Assembly (NCBI GenBank): GCA_037445185.1
Contig: JBBIKZ010000129.1
Span: 1-6,304 of the forward strand
Length of the DNA: 6,304 bases
Direction of reading: 5' to 3'
DNA from: JANWZL01 sp037445185
Lineage (GTDB): Bacteria > Pseudomonadota > Gammaproteobacteria > Burkholderiales > Thiobacillaceae
Below the pieces are notes generated by a model. That model was not told where the DNA came from and made no database searches. It saw only the letters and a program-made list of their open reading frames with translations. This document shows, piece after piece, positions 1-6,283 of this stretch. Every line of letters begins with the position of its first letter. Within the stretch, counting starts at the first letter, position 1. A program made the position numbers and the translations under genes.

Positions 1-90
1 TCAATGCGATTGATCGTTGCGCGTCCGTCGCCGTGACCGACGCATCCCGCCGTATGGCGTCCAGACCCGGGTCCGCGCCAATCGCTGGCG
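1..90. other. Short non-coding strip downstream of parB
   Basis: This strip follows the parB stop codon on the minus strand, and I see no supported gene in it. It holds two small inverted repeats, CGCCA/TGGCG at 76-80 and 86-90 and CGTCG/CGACG at 26-30 and 38-42, plus the 10-bp palindrome GACCCGGGTC at 64-73. None is followed by a T-run on the minus strand, so a classical intrinsic terminator is not visible. In many related genomes the next gene is atpI of the ATP synthase operon, but the window ends before this can be tested. Confidence 0.4.
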
Positions 91-930
91 TCAGTCGCGC
101 AGCCTCCCGAGGATGCCGTCGAGCTGATCGAGATCAGAAAATTCTATGGTCACCCGACCCGCGCCCCTGCGGTTGGCCGTGATGCTGACCTTGGTGCCCA
201 GGGCCTCGGACAATTGCTCCTCGAGGCGCAGCACGTCGCGGTCCTTGCTCGACACCCTGGCCGGCTTGGGATTGAGCAGACGGTTGACCAGACGCTCCAC
301 CTCTCGCACCGACAGGCCGCGGCGCGCCACCTCGTGCGCGACTTCGGTCTGGCGTGCGGCAGAGAGCGGCAGCAGGGCGCGCGCGTGGCCCATCTCGATC
401 TGGCCGTCGAGTAGCATGGCCTGCACGGGTTTGGCGAGGCTGAGCAGGCGCAGGAGGTTGGTCACCGCCGCGCGCGAGCGGCCCACGGATTCAGCCACCG
501 CCTGATGGGTCATGTCGAATTCCTGGATCAGGCGCTGCAGGCCCTGCGCCTCCTCCAGGGGATTGAGGTCCTCGCGCTGGATGTTCTCGATCAGGGCCAT
601 CTTCAGCGCCACATCGTCCGCCACCTCGCGCGCCAGCACGGGCACCTCGGTCAGACCCGCCTGTTGCGCCGCGCGCCAGCGGCGTTCACCGGCGATGATC
701 TCGTACTGGCCGCCGGGCACCGCCCGCGCCAGGATGGGCTGCATCAGTCCCTGGGCGCGTATGGATTCCGCCAGTTCGGCGAGCGCCGCCGGATCCATGC
801 GGGTGCGCGGCTGATACTTGCCTGGCTTGAGGCTCTCCACCGGCAGGGTGAGCAGGCGCTCGCCCTCCCGCGTCTCGCCGGTCGCGAGCAGGGCATCCAG
901 CCCGCGGCCGAGTCCTTTCAGTTTGGCCAT
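91..930 (-). CDS. parB: Chromosome partitioning protein ParB (Spo0J family), parS-binding CTPase clamp
   Basis: ParB binds parS sites near the origin, loads there as a CTP-dependent sliding clamp, spreads along DNA, recruits SMC/MukB-type condensin in many species and stimulates the ParA ATPase. The 279-residue protein has the usual order of parts. An N-terminal ParA-contact motif LGRGLDALL lies at residues 7-15. The ParB/Srx nucleotide-binding core has GERRWRA at 81-87 and ENIQREDLNPLEEA at 115-128. A helix-turn-helix region lies at about 141-165 (THQAVAESVGRSRAAVTNLL), and a C-terminal dimerisation domain at about 230-279. The length is normal for chromosomal ParB and no key motif is missing. 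It starts 2 nt after the parA stop. A GAGGAG ribosome-binding site at 942-947, inside the last codons of parA, lies 11 nt from the ATG, so parB is probably translated from the parA message. A matching parS lies at 4301-4316. Function is inferred from the family and the motifs and is secure. Confidence 0.97.
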   Translation of the reverse strand: MAKLKGLGRGLDALLATGETREGERLLTLPVESLKPGKYQPRTRMDPAALAELAESIRAQGLMQPILARAVPGGQYEIIAGERRWRAAQQAGLTEVPVLAREVADDVALKMALIENIQREDLNPLEEAQGLQRLIQEFDMTHQAVAESVGRSRAAVTNLLRLLSLAKPVQAMLLDGQIEMGHARALLPLSAARQTEVAHEVARRGLSVREVERLVNRLLNPKPARVSSKDRDVLRLEEQLSEALGTKVSITANRRGAGRVTIEFSDLDQLDGILGRLRD

Positions 931-932
931 GT

Positions 933-1718
933 CTAGCTTGACTCCTCGCGCCGATGTTGCCGGCGGGCGATGAACTCCTCGGCGAGCCTCAGGTAGGCCT
1001 GCGCCCCCTTGGAGCTGCGGTCATAGTCCAGCGCCGCCAGGCCGTGGCTCGGCGCCTCGGCCAGCCGCACGTTGCGCGGAATGACGGTGTCGAACACCTT
1101 GGGGCCGAAATGCCCTTTCAACTGGTCGGAGACCTGCTGCGAGAGGGTGTTGCGGGGGTCGAACATCACCCGCAGCAGGCCCTCGATCTCTATCCTCGGA
1201 TTGATGCCGGCCTTGACCTTCTTGATGGTGGTGATGAGGTCGGTGAGCCCCTCCAGGGCGAAGTACTCGCACTGCATGGGGATCAGCACCGCATCCGCCG
1301 CCGCCAAGGCATTGACGGTGAGCAGGTTGAGCGCTGGCGGACAGTCGATGAGGACATAGTCGTAGCCCCCGTTCAAGGCACGCAGCTCGTCCTTTAAGCG
1401 GGTTTCCCGTTTATCTATACCCACCATCTCCACCTCCGCGCCGGCCAGGTCACGGTTGGCCGGCAGGAGGTCGTAACCACCGCGGGGCGAGCGCTGGATC
1501 ACGTCCGCACCGCAGGTCTGACCCAGCAGGACCTGATAGACGGTCCTGCCCAGTCCCCGCTTGTCGATGCCGCTGCCCATGGTGGCGTTGCCCTGGGGGT
1601 CGAGGTCGACGAGCAGCACCCGCTCACCCAGCTGCGCGAGACCGGCGGCCAGGTTGACCGCCGTGGTGGTCTTGCCGACACCGCCTTTCTGGTTGGTGAT
1701 GGCGACGACGCGGGTCAT
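933..1718 (-). CDS. parA: Chromosome partitioning ATPase ParA (Soj)
   Basis: ParA is a deviant Walker ATPase that dimerises with ATP, binds the nucleoid non-specifically and moves ParB-parS complexes to the cell poles or quarter positions. The 261-residue protein shows the deviant Walker A motif KGGVGKTTT at 11-19 with signature lysine K11 and K16. The A' motif DLDPQGN is at 38-44 and Walker B, LIDCPP, at 123-128. The C-terminal PRNVRLAEAPSHG stretch at 214-226 is typical of chromosomal Soj proteins. There is no N-terminal helix-turn-helix extension, which sets it apart from plasmid P1/F-type ParA. The frame stays open upstream to 1865, but those 49 residues are low-complexity Gly/Arg/Pro translation of the rsmG region. 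I chose the ATG at 1716-1718 because the family begins at this M-x-(R/K)-x-x-x-(I/V)-x-NQKGG pattern and because an AGGAGG lies 7 nt upstream. Its ATG overlaps the rsmG stop by 4 nt. Confidence 0.97.
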   Translation of the reverse strand: MTRVVAITNQKGGVGKTTTAVNLAAGLAQLGERVLLVDLDPQGNATMGSGIDKRGLGRTVYQVLLGQTCGADVIQRSPRGGYDLLPANRDLAGAEVEMVGIDKRETRLKDELRALNGGYDYVLIDCPPALNLLTVNALAAADAVLIPMQCEYFALEGLTDLITTIKKVKAGINPRIEIEGLLRVMFDPRNTLSQQVSDQLKGHFGPKVFDTVIPRNVRLAEAPSHGLAALDYDRSSKGAQAYLRLAEEFIARRQHRREESS

Positions 1719-2350
1719 CGAGCCCCCTCCTCGCGGCGTGCCAGCACGATTAGCTGACGCTCGGCGGCAAGCCCCGGCACCGCAAGGCGGATCGACCGCA
1801 CCACCCGTGCCCCTGCGAGCTGGGCGATCTCCTCGTCCGGATAGACCCCCTTCATGGCCAGCCACAGTCCGTTCTCAGCCAACAGATGCCCGGTCAGACG
1901 CACGAATTGCGCCAGATCGCCCAGCGCGCGCGAGATGATGCTCGGGTAGGGGTGCGCCGGACGATAGTCCTCCACGCGCGCCTGGACGATCTCGACGTTG
2001 GTCAGGCCGAGCTCGAGGGCGGCCTGTCGCAAGAACGCCGACTTCTTGTGGCTGGCTTCCAGCAGGGTCACTTGCAGCGCCGGCCGGGCGATGGCCAGCG
2101 GGATGCCCGGCAGGCCGCCCCCGCTGCCGACGTCGAGCAGTCGGTCGGCCTCCAGGTGCGGCAGCACGGCCAGGCTGTCGAGCAGATGGTGGGTGAGCAT
2201 GCGCTCGGGCTCGTGGATGGCGGTGAGGTTGTAGACCCGGTTCCATTTCACCAGCAGGGCCAGATAGTCGAGCAGCCGGTCGCGGGCGACCGCGTCCAGA
2301 TCCAGGCCCAATTGCGTCAGCCCGGCTTGCAGTGGCATCGACAGGTTCAT
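1715..2350 (-). CDS. rsmG: 16S rRNA (guanine-N7)-methyltransferase RsmG (GidB)
   Basis: RsmG uses S-adenosylmethionine to methylate N7 of the guanine equivalent to G527 of E. coli 16S rRNA, in the 530 loop of the 30S subunit. In several bacteria its loss gives low-level streptomycin resistance. The 211-residue protein is a Rossmann-fold methyltransferase. A conserved N-terminal KWNRVYNLTAI is at 35-45 and HLLDSL at 55-60. The SAM motif I, DVGSGGGLPGIP, is at 73-84. An acidic-loop region LLEASHKKSAFLRQ is at 96-109, with SRAL at 140-143 and MKG at 166-168. Length matches the family (E. coli about 207). The ATG at 2348-2350 overlaps the mnmG stop as ATGA, with a weak GGGAAG 8 nt upstream. A second in-frame ATG four codons on (MPLQAG) has no better site. 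The 3' end overlaps parA by 4 nt. No anomaly is visible. Confidence 0.96.
   Translation of the reverse strand: MNLSMPLQAGLTQLGLDLDAVARDRLLDYLALLVKWNRVYNLTAIHEPERMLTHHLLDSLAVLPHLEADRLLDVGSGGGLPGIPLAIARPALQVTLLEASHKKSAFLRQAALELGLTNVEIVQARVEDYRPAHPYPSIISRALGDLAQFVRLTGHLLAENGLWLAMKGVYPDEEIAQLAGARVVRSIRLAVPGLAAERQLIVLARREEGAR
1726..1731 (-). promoter_or_regulatory. Strong Shine-Dalgarno of parA, decides its start
   Basis: On the minus strand the bases read AGGAGG, within GAGGAGGGGG, and lie 7 nt before the ATG at 1716-1718. This is the best ribosome-binding site in the operon. It lies inside the last codons of rsmG and supports the short 261-residue ParA over the longer open frame. It also lets parA be translated strongly in its own right as well as by coupling. 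Confidence 0.85.
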
Positions 2351-4239
2351 GCGGAGCGCTTCCCGGCCAGCTCGACGCGCTTGACATGCACCAGCAGCAC
2401 GGAGATGGCCGCCGGCGTGATGCCCTGGATCCGGGCGGCCTGCCCCAGGCTGACGGGGCGCACCTGGCTCAGTCGCTGCCGCGCCTCCATGGACAGTCCC
2501 GTGAGCTGCATGTAATCGAGATCGGGCGGCAGCGGCGTGTCCTCGTGCATACGGTGTCGGGCGATCTCCTCCTGCTGACGGGCGACATAGCCGGCGTACT
2601 TGGCCTCGATCTCCACCTGCTGCGTGATCTCGGGCGCCGTCACGCCCTCACCCGCGCCGGGCAGGGACATGAGGGCCGCATAACTCACCTCGGGGCGGCG
2701 CAACAGGTCATACAGGCTGTATTCACGCTCGATCGGCTGTCCCAGCACCCGCACGGCCGCTTCCGCAGGCAGCAGGTTGGGATTGACCCAGGTGGATTTG
2801 AGCCGCTCGATCTCGCGCGCCATGGCCTCGCGCTTGGCCGCGAAACGCGCCCAGCGGTGATCGTCGACCAGCCCGAGGCGGCGACCGATCTCGGTGAGGC
2901 GCTGGTCGGCATTGTCCTCGCGCAGGGAAAGCCGGTATTCGGCCCGGCTGGTGAACATGCGATAGGGCTCGGACACCCCGCGGGTGGTCAGATCGTCCAC
3001 CAGCACCCCGAGATAGGCCTCGTCGCGGCGCGGCCACCACGGCTCGCGCTCGCGCACCTTGAGGCCGGCATTGATGCCGGCCAGTAGCCCCTGCGCCGCC
3101 GCCTCTTCGTAGCCGGTGGTGCCGTTGATCTGGCCGGCGAAGAAGAGGCCGCGGATCGCCTTGGTCTCCAGCGAGGGCAACAGCCCGCGTGGATCGTAGT
3201 AATCGTATTCGATGGCATAGCCCGGGCGCAGGATGTGGGCGCGCTCCAGACCGCGGATGGAGCGCACCAGCTCGAGCTGCACGTCGAACGGCAGGCTGGT
3301 CGAGATGCCGTTGGGATAGAACTCGTTCGTGTGCAGGCCCTCCGGCTCCAGGAAGACCTGGTGCGAGGTCTTGTCGGCGAAGCGCTTGATCTTGTCCTCG
3401 ATCGAGGGGCAGTAGCGCGGCCCCACCCCTTCGATGACACCGGTATACAGCGGCGAGCGGTCGAGACCGGCAAGGATGATCTCGTGCGTGCTTGCATTGG
3501 TGTGCGTGATCCAGCAGGGCAGCTGGCGAGGATGCATGGCCGCATTGCCGATGAACGAGAACACCGGTGCGGGGTCGTCGCCCGGCTGTTCCGTCATCAC
3601 CGAAAAGTCGATCGTGCGCCCGTCGATGCGCGGCGGCGTGCCGGTCTTGAGCCGCCCGACCGGCAGGGCCAGCTCCTTGAGCCGCGCCGCCAGGCTGACG
3701 GAAGGCGGATCCCCCATACGCCCGGCAGGAAAGCGCTCCAGCCCCACATGGATCAGGCCGGCAAGAAAGGTGCCGGTGGTCAGCACCACGGCCCGCGCCT
3801 CGAACACGATGCCGAGCTGCGTGCGCACGCCCGCCACGCGTTCCCCCTCAAGGATCAGGTCGTCCACCGCCTGCTGGAACAGGGTGAGGTTGGGCTGGTT
3901 CTCCAGCATGCCACGGATGGCCTGCTTGTAGAGGCTGCGGTCGGCCTGGGCGCGGGTGGCCCGCACCGCCGGGCCCTTGGAGGCGTTGAGGATGCGGAAC
4001 TGGATGCCGGCGTGATCGGTGGCCAGGGCCATGGCGCCGCCCAGCGCATCGACCTCCTTGACCAGATGGCCCTTGCCGATCCCGCCGATCGAAGGGTTGC
4101 AGGACATCGCCCCGAGGGTCTCGATGTTGTGCGTGAGCAGCAGGGTCTTCACGCCCATGCGCGCGCTGGCCAGGGCCGCCTCGGTCCCGGCATGGCCCCC
4201 ACCGACCACGACGACATCGAATTTCTCAGGAAAAATCAT
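2347..4239 (-). CDS. mnmG: tRNA uridine 5-carboxymethylaminomethyl modification enzyme MnmG (GidA)
   Basis: MnmG is the FAD-dependent partner of the GTPase MnmE. Together they add the aminomethyl or carboxymethylaminomethyl group to C5 of wobble uridine U34 in several tRNAs, using methylene-tetrahydrofolate. With the start chosen here the protein has 630 residues, almost the same as E. coli (629). The dinucleotide-binding motif GGGHAG is at 13-18. MSCNPSIGG includes Cys47, and the family signature GPRYCPSIEDKIKRF at 273-287 includes Cys277. The second signature, AGQINGTTGYEEAAAQG, is at 369-385. The C-terminal helical part, from about 550, contacts MnmE in known structures. The frame is open up to an ATG at 4275, but that ATG lies inside the predicted promoter -10 box, and the family begins as M-(F/I)-(Y/F)-P-x-x-FD. 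The ATG at 4237-4239 is therefore preferred, although neither start has a good Shine-Dalgarno. The stop overlaps the rsmG start. Confidence 0.97.
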   Translation of the reverse strand: MIFPEKFDVVVVGGGHAGTEAALASARMGVKTLLLTHNIETLGAMSCNPSIGGIGKGHLVKEVDALGGAMALATDHAGIQFRILNASKGPAVRATRAQADRSLYKQAIRGMLENQPNLTLFQQAVDDLILEGERVAGVRTQLGIVFEARAVVLTTGTFLAGLIHVGLERFPAGRMGDPPSVSLAARLKELALPVGRLKTGTPPRIDGRTIDFSVMTEQPGDDPAPVFSFIGNAAMHPRQLPCWITHTNASTHEIILAGLDRSPLYTGVIEGVGPRYCPSIEDKIKRFADKTSHQVFLEPEGLHTNEFYPNGISTSLPFDVQLELVRSIRGLERAHILRPGYAIEYDYYDPRGLLPSLETKAIRGLFFAGQINGTTGYEEAAAQGLLAGINAGLKVREREPWWPRRDEAYLGVLVDDLTTRGVSEPYRMFTSRAEYRLSLREDNADQRLTEIGRRLGLVDDHRWARFAAKREAMAREIERLKSTWVNPNLLPAEAAVRVLGQPIEREYSLYDLLRRPEVSYAALMSLPGAGEGVTAPEITQQVEIEAKYAGYVARQQEEIARHRMHEDTPLPPDLDYMQLTGLSMEARQRLSQVRPVSLGQAARIQGITPAAISVLLVHVKRVELAGKRSA

Positions 4240-4270
4240 GGGCTTAACAGGCTGCGCCGGAAAGCCCGTA

Positions 4271-4299
4271 ATCATACGCTATGCTGCGACGGCTTCCAA
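4271..4299 (-). promoter_or_regulatory. Sigma-70-type promoter of the mnmG-rsmG-parA-parB operon
   Basis: Read on the minus strand, the -35 box is TTGGAA at 4294-4299 (4 of 6 to TTGACA). After a 17-bp spacer comes the -10 box TATGAT at 4271-4276 (5 of 6 to TATAAT). The predicted transcription start is near 4264, which gives a leader of about 25 nt before the mnmG ATG at 4239. The -35 box is 1 bp from the parS palindrome. No other good promoter is seen before the three downstream genes, so this one probably drives the whole operon. It is a prediction from consensus and spacing only. Confidence 0.7.
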
Positions 4300-4300
4300 A

Positions 4301-4316
4301 CGTTTCACGTGAAACG
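4301..4316. promoter_or_regulatory. parS: parS centromere site, ParB-binding palindrome
   Basis: The bases CGTTTCACGTGAAACG form a perfect 16-bp palindrome. The inner 14 bases are identical to the broadly conserved bacterial parS consensus TGTTTCACGTGAAACA, and only the outermost base on each side differs (C for T, G for A). ParB encoded at 91-930 is expected to bind here through its helix-turn-helix and load as a clamp. The site lies 1 bp upstream of the -35 box of the mnmG promoter and 21 bp downstream of the ABC gene stop. I found no second CACGTG-centred parS copy in the window; other copies may lie elsewhere near the origin. Confidence 0.92.
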
Positions 4317-4337
4317 AAACACCGCGCCGTCATGCGC

Positions 4338-6155
4338 TCAGGCATGGGCATAAAGCTGCCGATAGAGGCCAGAACGCGCCATCAGGCTGTCATGATCGCC
4401 CTCCTCCACCACCCCCCCGTTCTCGAACACCAGGATGCGGTCAGCCTGCCTGACCGCGGAGAAGCGGTGGGCGATGATCAGCGTGGTCCGGCCGCTCAAG
4501 AAGTCGGCCAAGGCACGGTGCACTGCGCGCTCGGTCTGGGTGTCCAACGCCGAGGTGGCCTCGTCGAGGATCACCACCTTGGGCTCGGCGAGCACCATGC
4601 GCGCAATGGCGAGCCGCTGGCGCTGGCCGCCGGACAGGCGCACGCCACCCTTGCCGACCAGGGTGTCCAGGCCCTGGGGCATGTCCTCCACCAACGGTTT
4701 CAGCTGGGCGATCACCAGCGCCTGCCAGAGCCGGCCGTCGTCGTATTCGCGTCCCATGCACAGGTTGTCGCGCACGCTGGCATTGAACAGGACCGGGTGC
4801 TGCAGGACCACGCCGACATTGTCGCGTACCGTGGCCCAGCCGATCTCCTCCACCGGCACGTCGCCATAGCAGATGCGCCCGCTTTGCGTCGGATACAGCC
4901 CCAGCAGCGCCTGGACCAGGGTCGACTTGCCGCCCCCCGAGGCGCCCACCAGCGCCACCTTCTCGCCCGGTCTGATGTCGAGATCGACTCGGTCCAGCAC
5001 CAGCTCGCCTTCGCCATAGGCGAAGCTCACCCCTTCCAGACGCAGGCCCACGGTCTGCCCGCCGGCGAACGGATTGCGCCGCGCCTCCCCCTCTTGCGCT
5101 GGCCGTAGGGCCAACAGGGCGTTGATGCGGCCCATGGCGGCGTTGGCGGCAAACCAGGCGTACTGGATGTTGATGATCTCCTGCACCGGCGACATCATGA
5201 ACCAGAGATAGCCGAAGACGGCCATCATCTCGCCGATGCTGAGATCGGAGAACACCACCATCAGCATGGCGAGGCCGCGGAAGGCGTCGAAACCGGCCAG
5301 GAAGATGAAGAAGGAAATCCGGTTCATGGCGTCCGACTTCCAGGCGAAGGCCGCGGCATGGGTGCGGATCTCGGCCGCCTTGTCGATGACGCGGGCCAGG
5401 TAATGCCGTTCACGGTTCATGGCCCGGATCTGCGCGAGGGCGTCCAGGGTCTCGACGAGCGCCTCCTGGAACGCCTCGAAGGCCGAGTTTTCCTGCTTCT
5501 TGAGCGACTTGACCCGTTTGCCGAGCCGGGTGGAGAAGAGGATGACGACCGGGTTGAGCAGGAGGATGAACAGGGCCATCTGCCAGTGCATCCAGAGGAG
5601 CACCGCCGCCACGCCGACCAAGGACAGCACCGCCACCAGGAAACCGGAGATGGAGGCGCCGAGGAAGCTGTCTATGGCATTCAAGTCGGTGACGAAATGC
5701 GAGGTCATGCGGCCCGAACCCAGGGTCTCGTATTCGGACAGGGCGATGCGGGAGAGCCGGTTCAGCATGCGCTCGCGTATGCGGTAGACCACCTCCTTCG
5801 ACACGAGCGAGAAGGTGCGCGTCTGGATCACGTTCATCACGATGGAGAAAAGACGCAGCAGCACGGTCAGCGCCAGGGCCACCAGCACGAACAGGACTGG
5901 GCCGTGCCAGGGCTCGGGAAACCAGGGGCCGAAGGTGGCGACGAACAGGCCCGGATGGCCCAGCAGCACCTCATCCACCAGCAGGGGCAGGATGAGCGGA
6001 ACCGGCACCGCCGCCAGCACGGCCAGGATGGCGACGACGTTGCCGCGCAGCAAGGCGGCCCGATGCTGGCGCAGTTCCGCCAGGATGGCAGGCCAGCTCA
6101 GGGTGCCCGACAAGGTGTCGAGCGCGGCTTGGGGGTGTTGCCTGTTCGTCAGCAT
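4338..6155 (-). CDS. ABC exporter half-transporter, fused membrane and ATPase domains (MsbA/lipid or multidrug type)
   Basis: This 605-residue inner-membrane protein has the type-IV exporter layout, with a transmembrane domain followed by an ATPase domain, and should work as a homodimer. Hydrophobic segments lie at about 40-64, 86-110, 168-188, 191-208, 280-302 and 308-322, giving the usual six helices. The ATPase domain is complete: A-loop Tyr380, Walker A GASGGGKST at 404-412, Q-loop Gln452, signature LSGGQ at 507-511, Walker B VVILDE at 527-532, D-loop SALD at 535-538 and H-loop His563. No peptidase domain is present, so it is not a bacteriocin-processing exporter. The substrate cannot be read from the sequence; lipid, drug or peptide export are all possible. 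The ATG at 6153-6155 has no clear Shine-Dalgarno, and the first 20 or so residues are not a recognisable domain, so the exact start is uncertain. It lies 98 bp upstream of mnmG in the same direction, but mnmG has its own promoter, so it is probably a separate unit. Confidence 0.9.
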   Translation of the reverse strand: MLTNRQHPQAALDTLSGTLSWPAILAELRQHRAALLRGNVVAILAVLAAVPVPLILPLLVDEVLLGHPGLFVATFGPWFPEPWHGPVLFVLVALALTVLLRLFSIVMNVIQTRTFSLVSKEVVYRIRERMLNRLSRIALSEYETLGSGRMTSHFVTDLNAIDSFLGASISGFLVAVLSLVGVAAVLLWMHWQMALFILLLNPVVILFSTRLGKRVKSLKKQENSAFEAFQEALVETLDALAQIRAMNRERHYLARVIDKAAEIRTHAAAFAWKSDAMNRISFFIFLAGFDAFRGLAMLMVVFSDLSIGEMMAVFGYLWFMMSPVQEIINIQYAWFAANAAMGRINALLALRPAQEGEARRNPFAGGQTVGLRLEGVSFAYGEGELVLDRVDLDIRPGEKVALVGASGGGKSTLVQALLGLYPTQSGRICYGDVPVEEIGWATVRDNVGVVLQHPVLFNASVRDNLCMGREYDDGRLWQALVIAQLKPLVEDMPQGLDTLVGKGGVRLSGGQRQRLAIARMVLAEPKVVILDEATSALDTQTERAVHRALADFLSGRTTLIIAHRFSAVRQADRILVFENGGVVEEGDHDSLMARSGLYRQLYAHA

Positions 6156-6283
6156 CGTACGCTATCCGTCACAAAGACCCGGGGTGTATCCGGTGTGTTA
6201 CGCCATCCCTCTGAAATGCAAGGATAATTTCGCGGCATGATTCCTGCATGAAGGGGAGACCCCCTCAACGTCAGGAGTCTGCC
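6156..6283. promoter_or_regulatory. Divergent intergenic region between the ABC gene and a plus-strand gene
   Basis: This 128-bp spacer separates two genes pointing apart, so it should hold promoters for both. For the plus strand, GATAAT at 6223-6228 is a 5 of 6 match to a -10 box, but no convincing -35 box lies 16-18 bp upstream. It overlaps the arm of a 5-bp inverted repeat, GAAAT at 6213-6217 and ATTTC at 6227-6231, separated by 9 bp, which could be an operator or chance. For the minus strand I see no convincing promoter; TTGCAT at 6216-6221 lacks a properly spaced -10 box. The plus-strand leader also holds the hairpin AGGGG/CCCCT at 6252-6256 and 6261-6265. Confidence 0.45.
6273..6277 (+). 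promoter_or_regulatory. Shine-Dalgarno of the plus-strand partial gene
   Basis: AGGAG lies 6 nt before the ATG at 6284-6286 and is the main evidence for a gene start here. It favours this ATG over an in-frame ATG at 6248-6250, which has no ribosome-binding site. The same bases are complementary to TCCTG at 6242-6246. Confidence 0.65.

Noticed and set aside
1..45. A 14-codon minus-strand frame (MRRSRRRTRNDQSH) ending at the window edge
   Set aside because: It is very short and rich in Arg, has no ribosome-binding site, and arises easily in GC-rich spacer DNA.
1719..1865. A 49-residue N-terminal extension of ParA
   Set aside because: The extension is low-complexity, overlaps the rsmG coding sequence, and resembles no ParA N-terminal domain. 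A strong AGGAGG and the family start pattern mark the ATG at 1718.
4301..4320. The 4301-4316 palindrome as an intrinsic terminator of the ABC gene
   Set aside because: The stem is only about 6 bp once a loop is allowed, is not GC-rich and is followed by just three Ts. The match to parS explains it far better.
4240..4337. Replication origin (oriC) next to mnmG
   Set aside because: In E. coli oriC lies next to mnmG, but this 98-bp gap has no DnaA box (TTATNCACA) and no AT-rich unwinding element. The 128-bp gap at 6156-6283 also lacks a convincing DnaA box.
3235..4353. A 372-codon open frame on the plus strand opposite mnmG
   Set aside because: It is antisense to a secure gene, has a composition typical of high-GC shadow frames (rich in Gly, Arg, His, Gln), has no recognisable motif, and runs through the mnmG promoter and parS.
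5358..6227. A 289-codon open frame on the plus strand opposite the ABC gene
   Set aside because: It mirrors the codons of the ABC gene, is dominated by Gln, His, Glu, Gly and Arg, has no domain motif, and runs into the divergent spacer. It is best explained as a GC-driven shadow.
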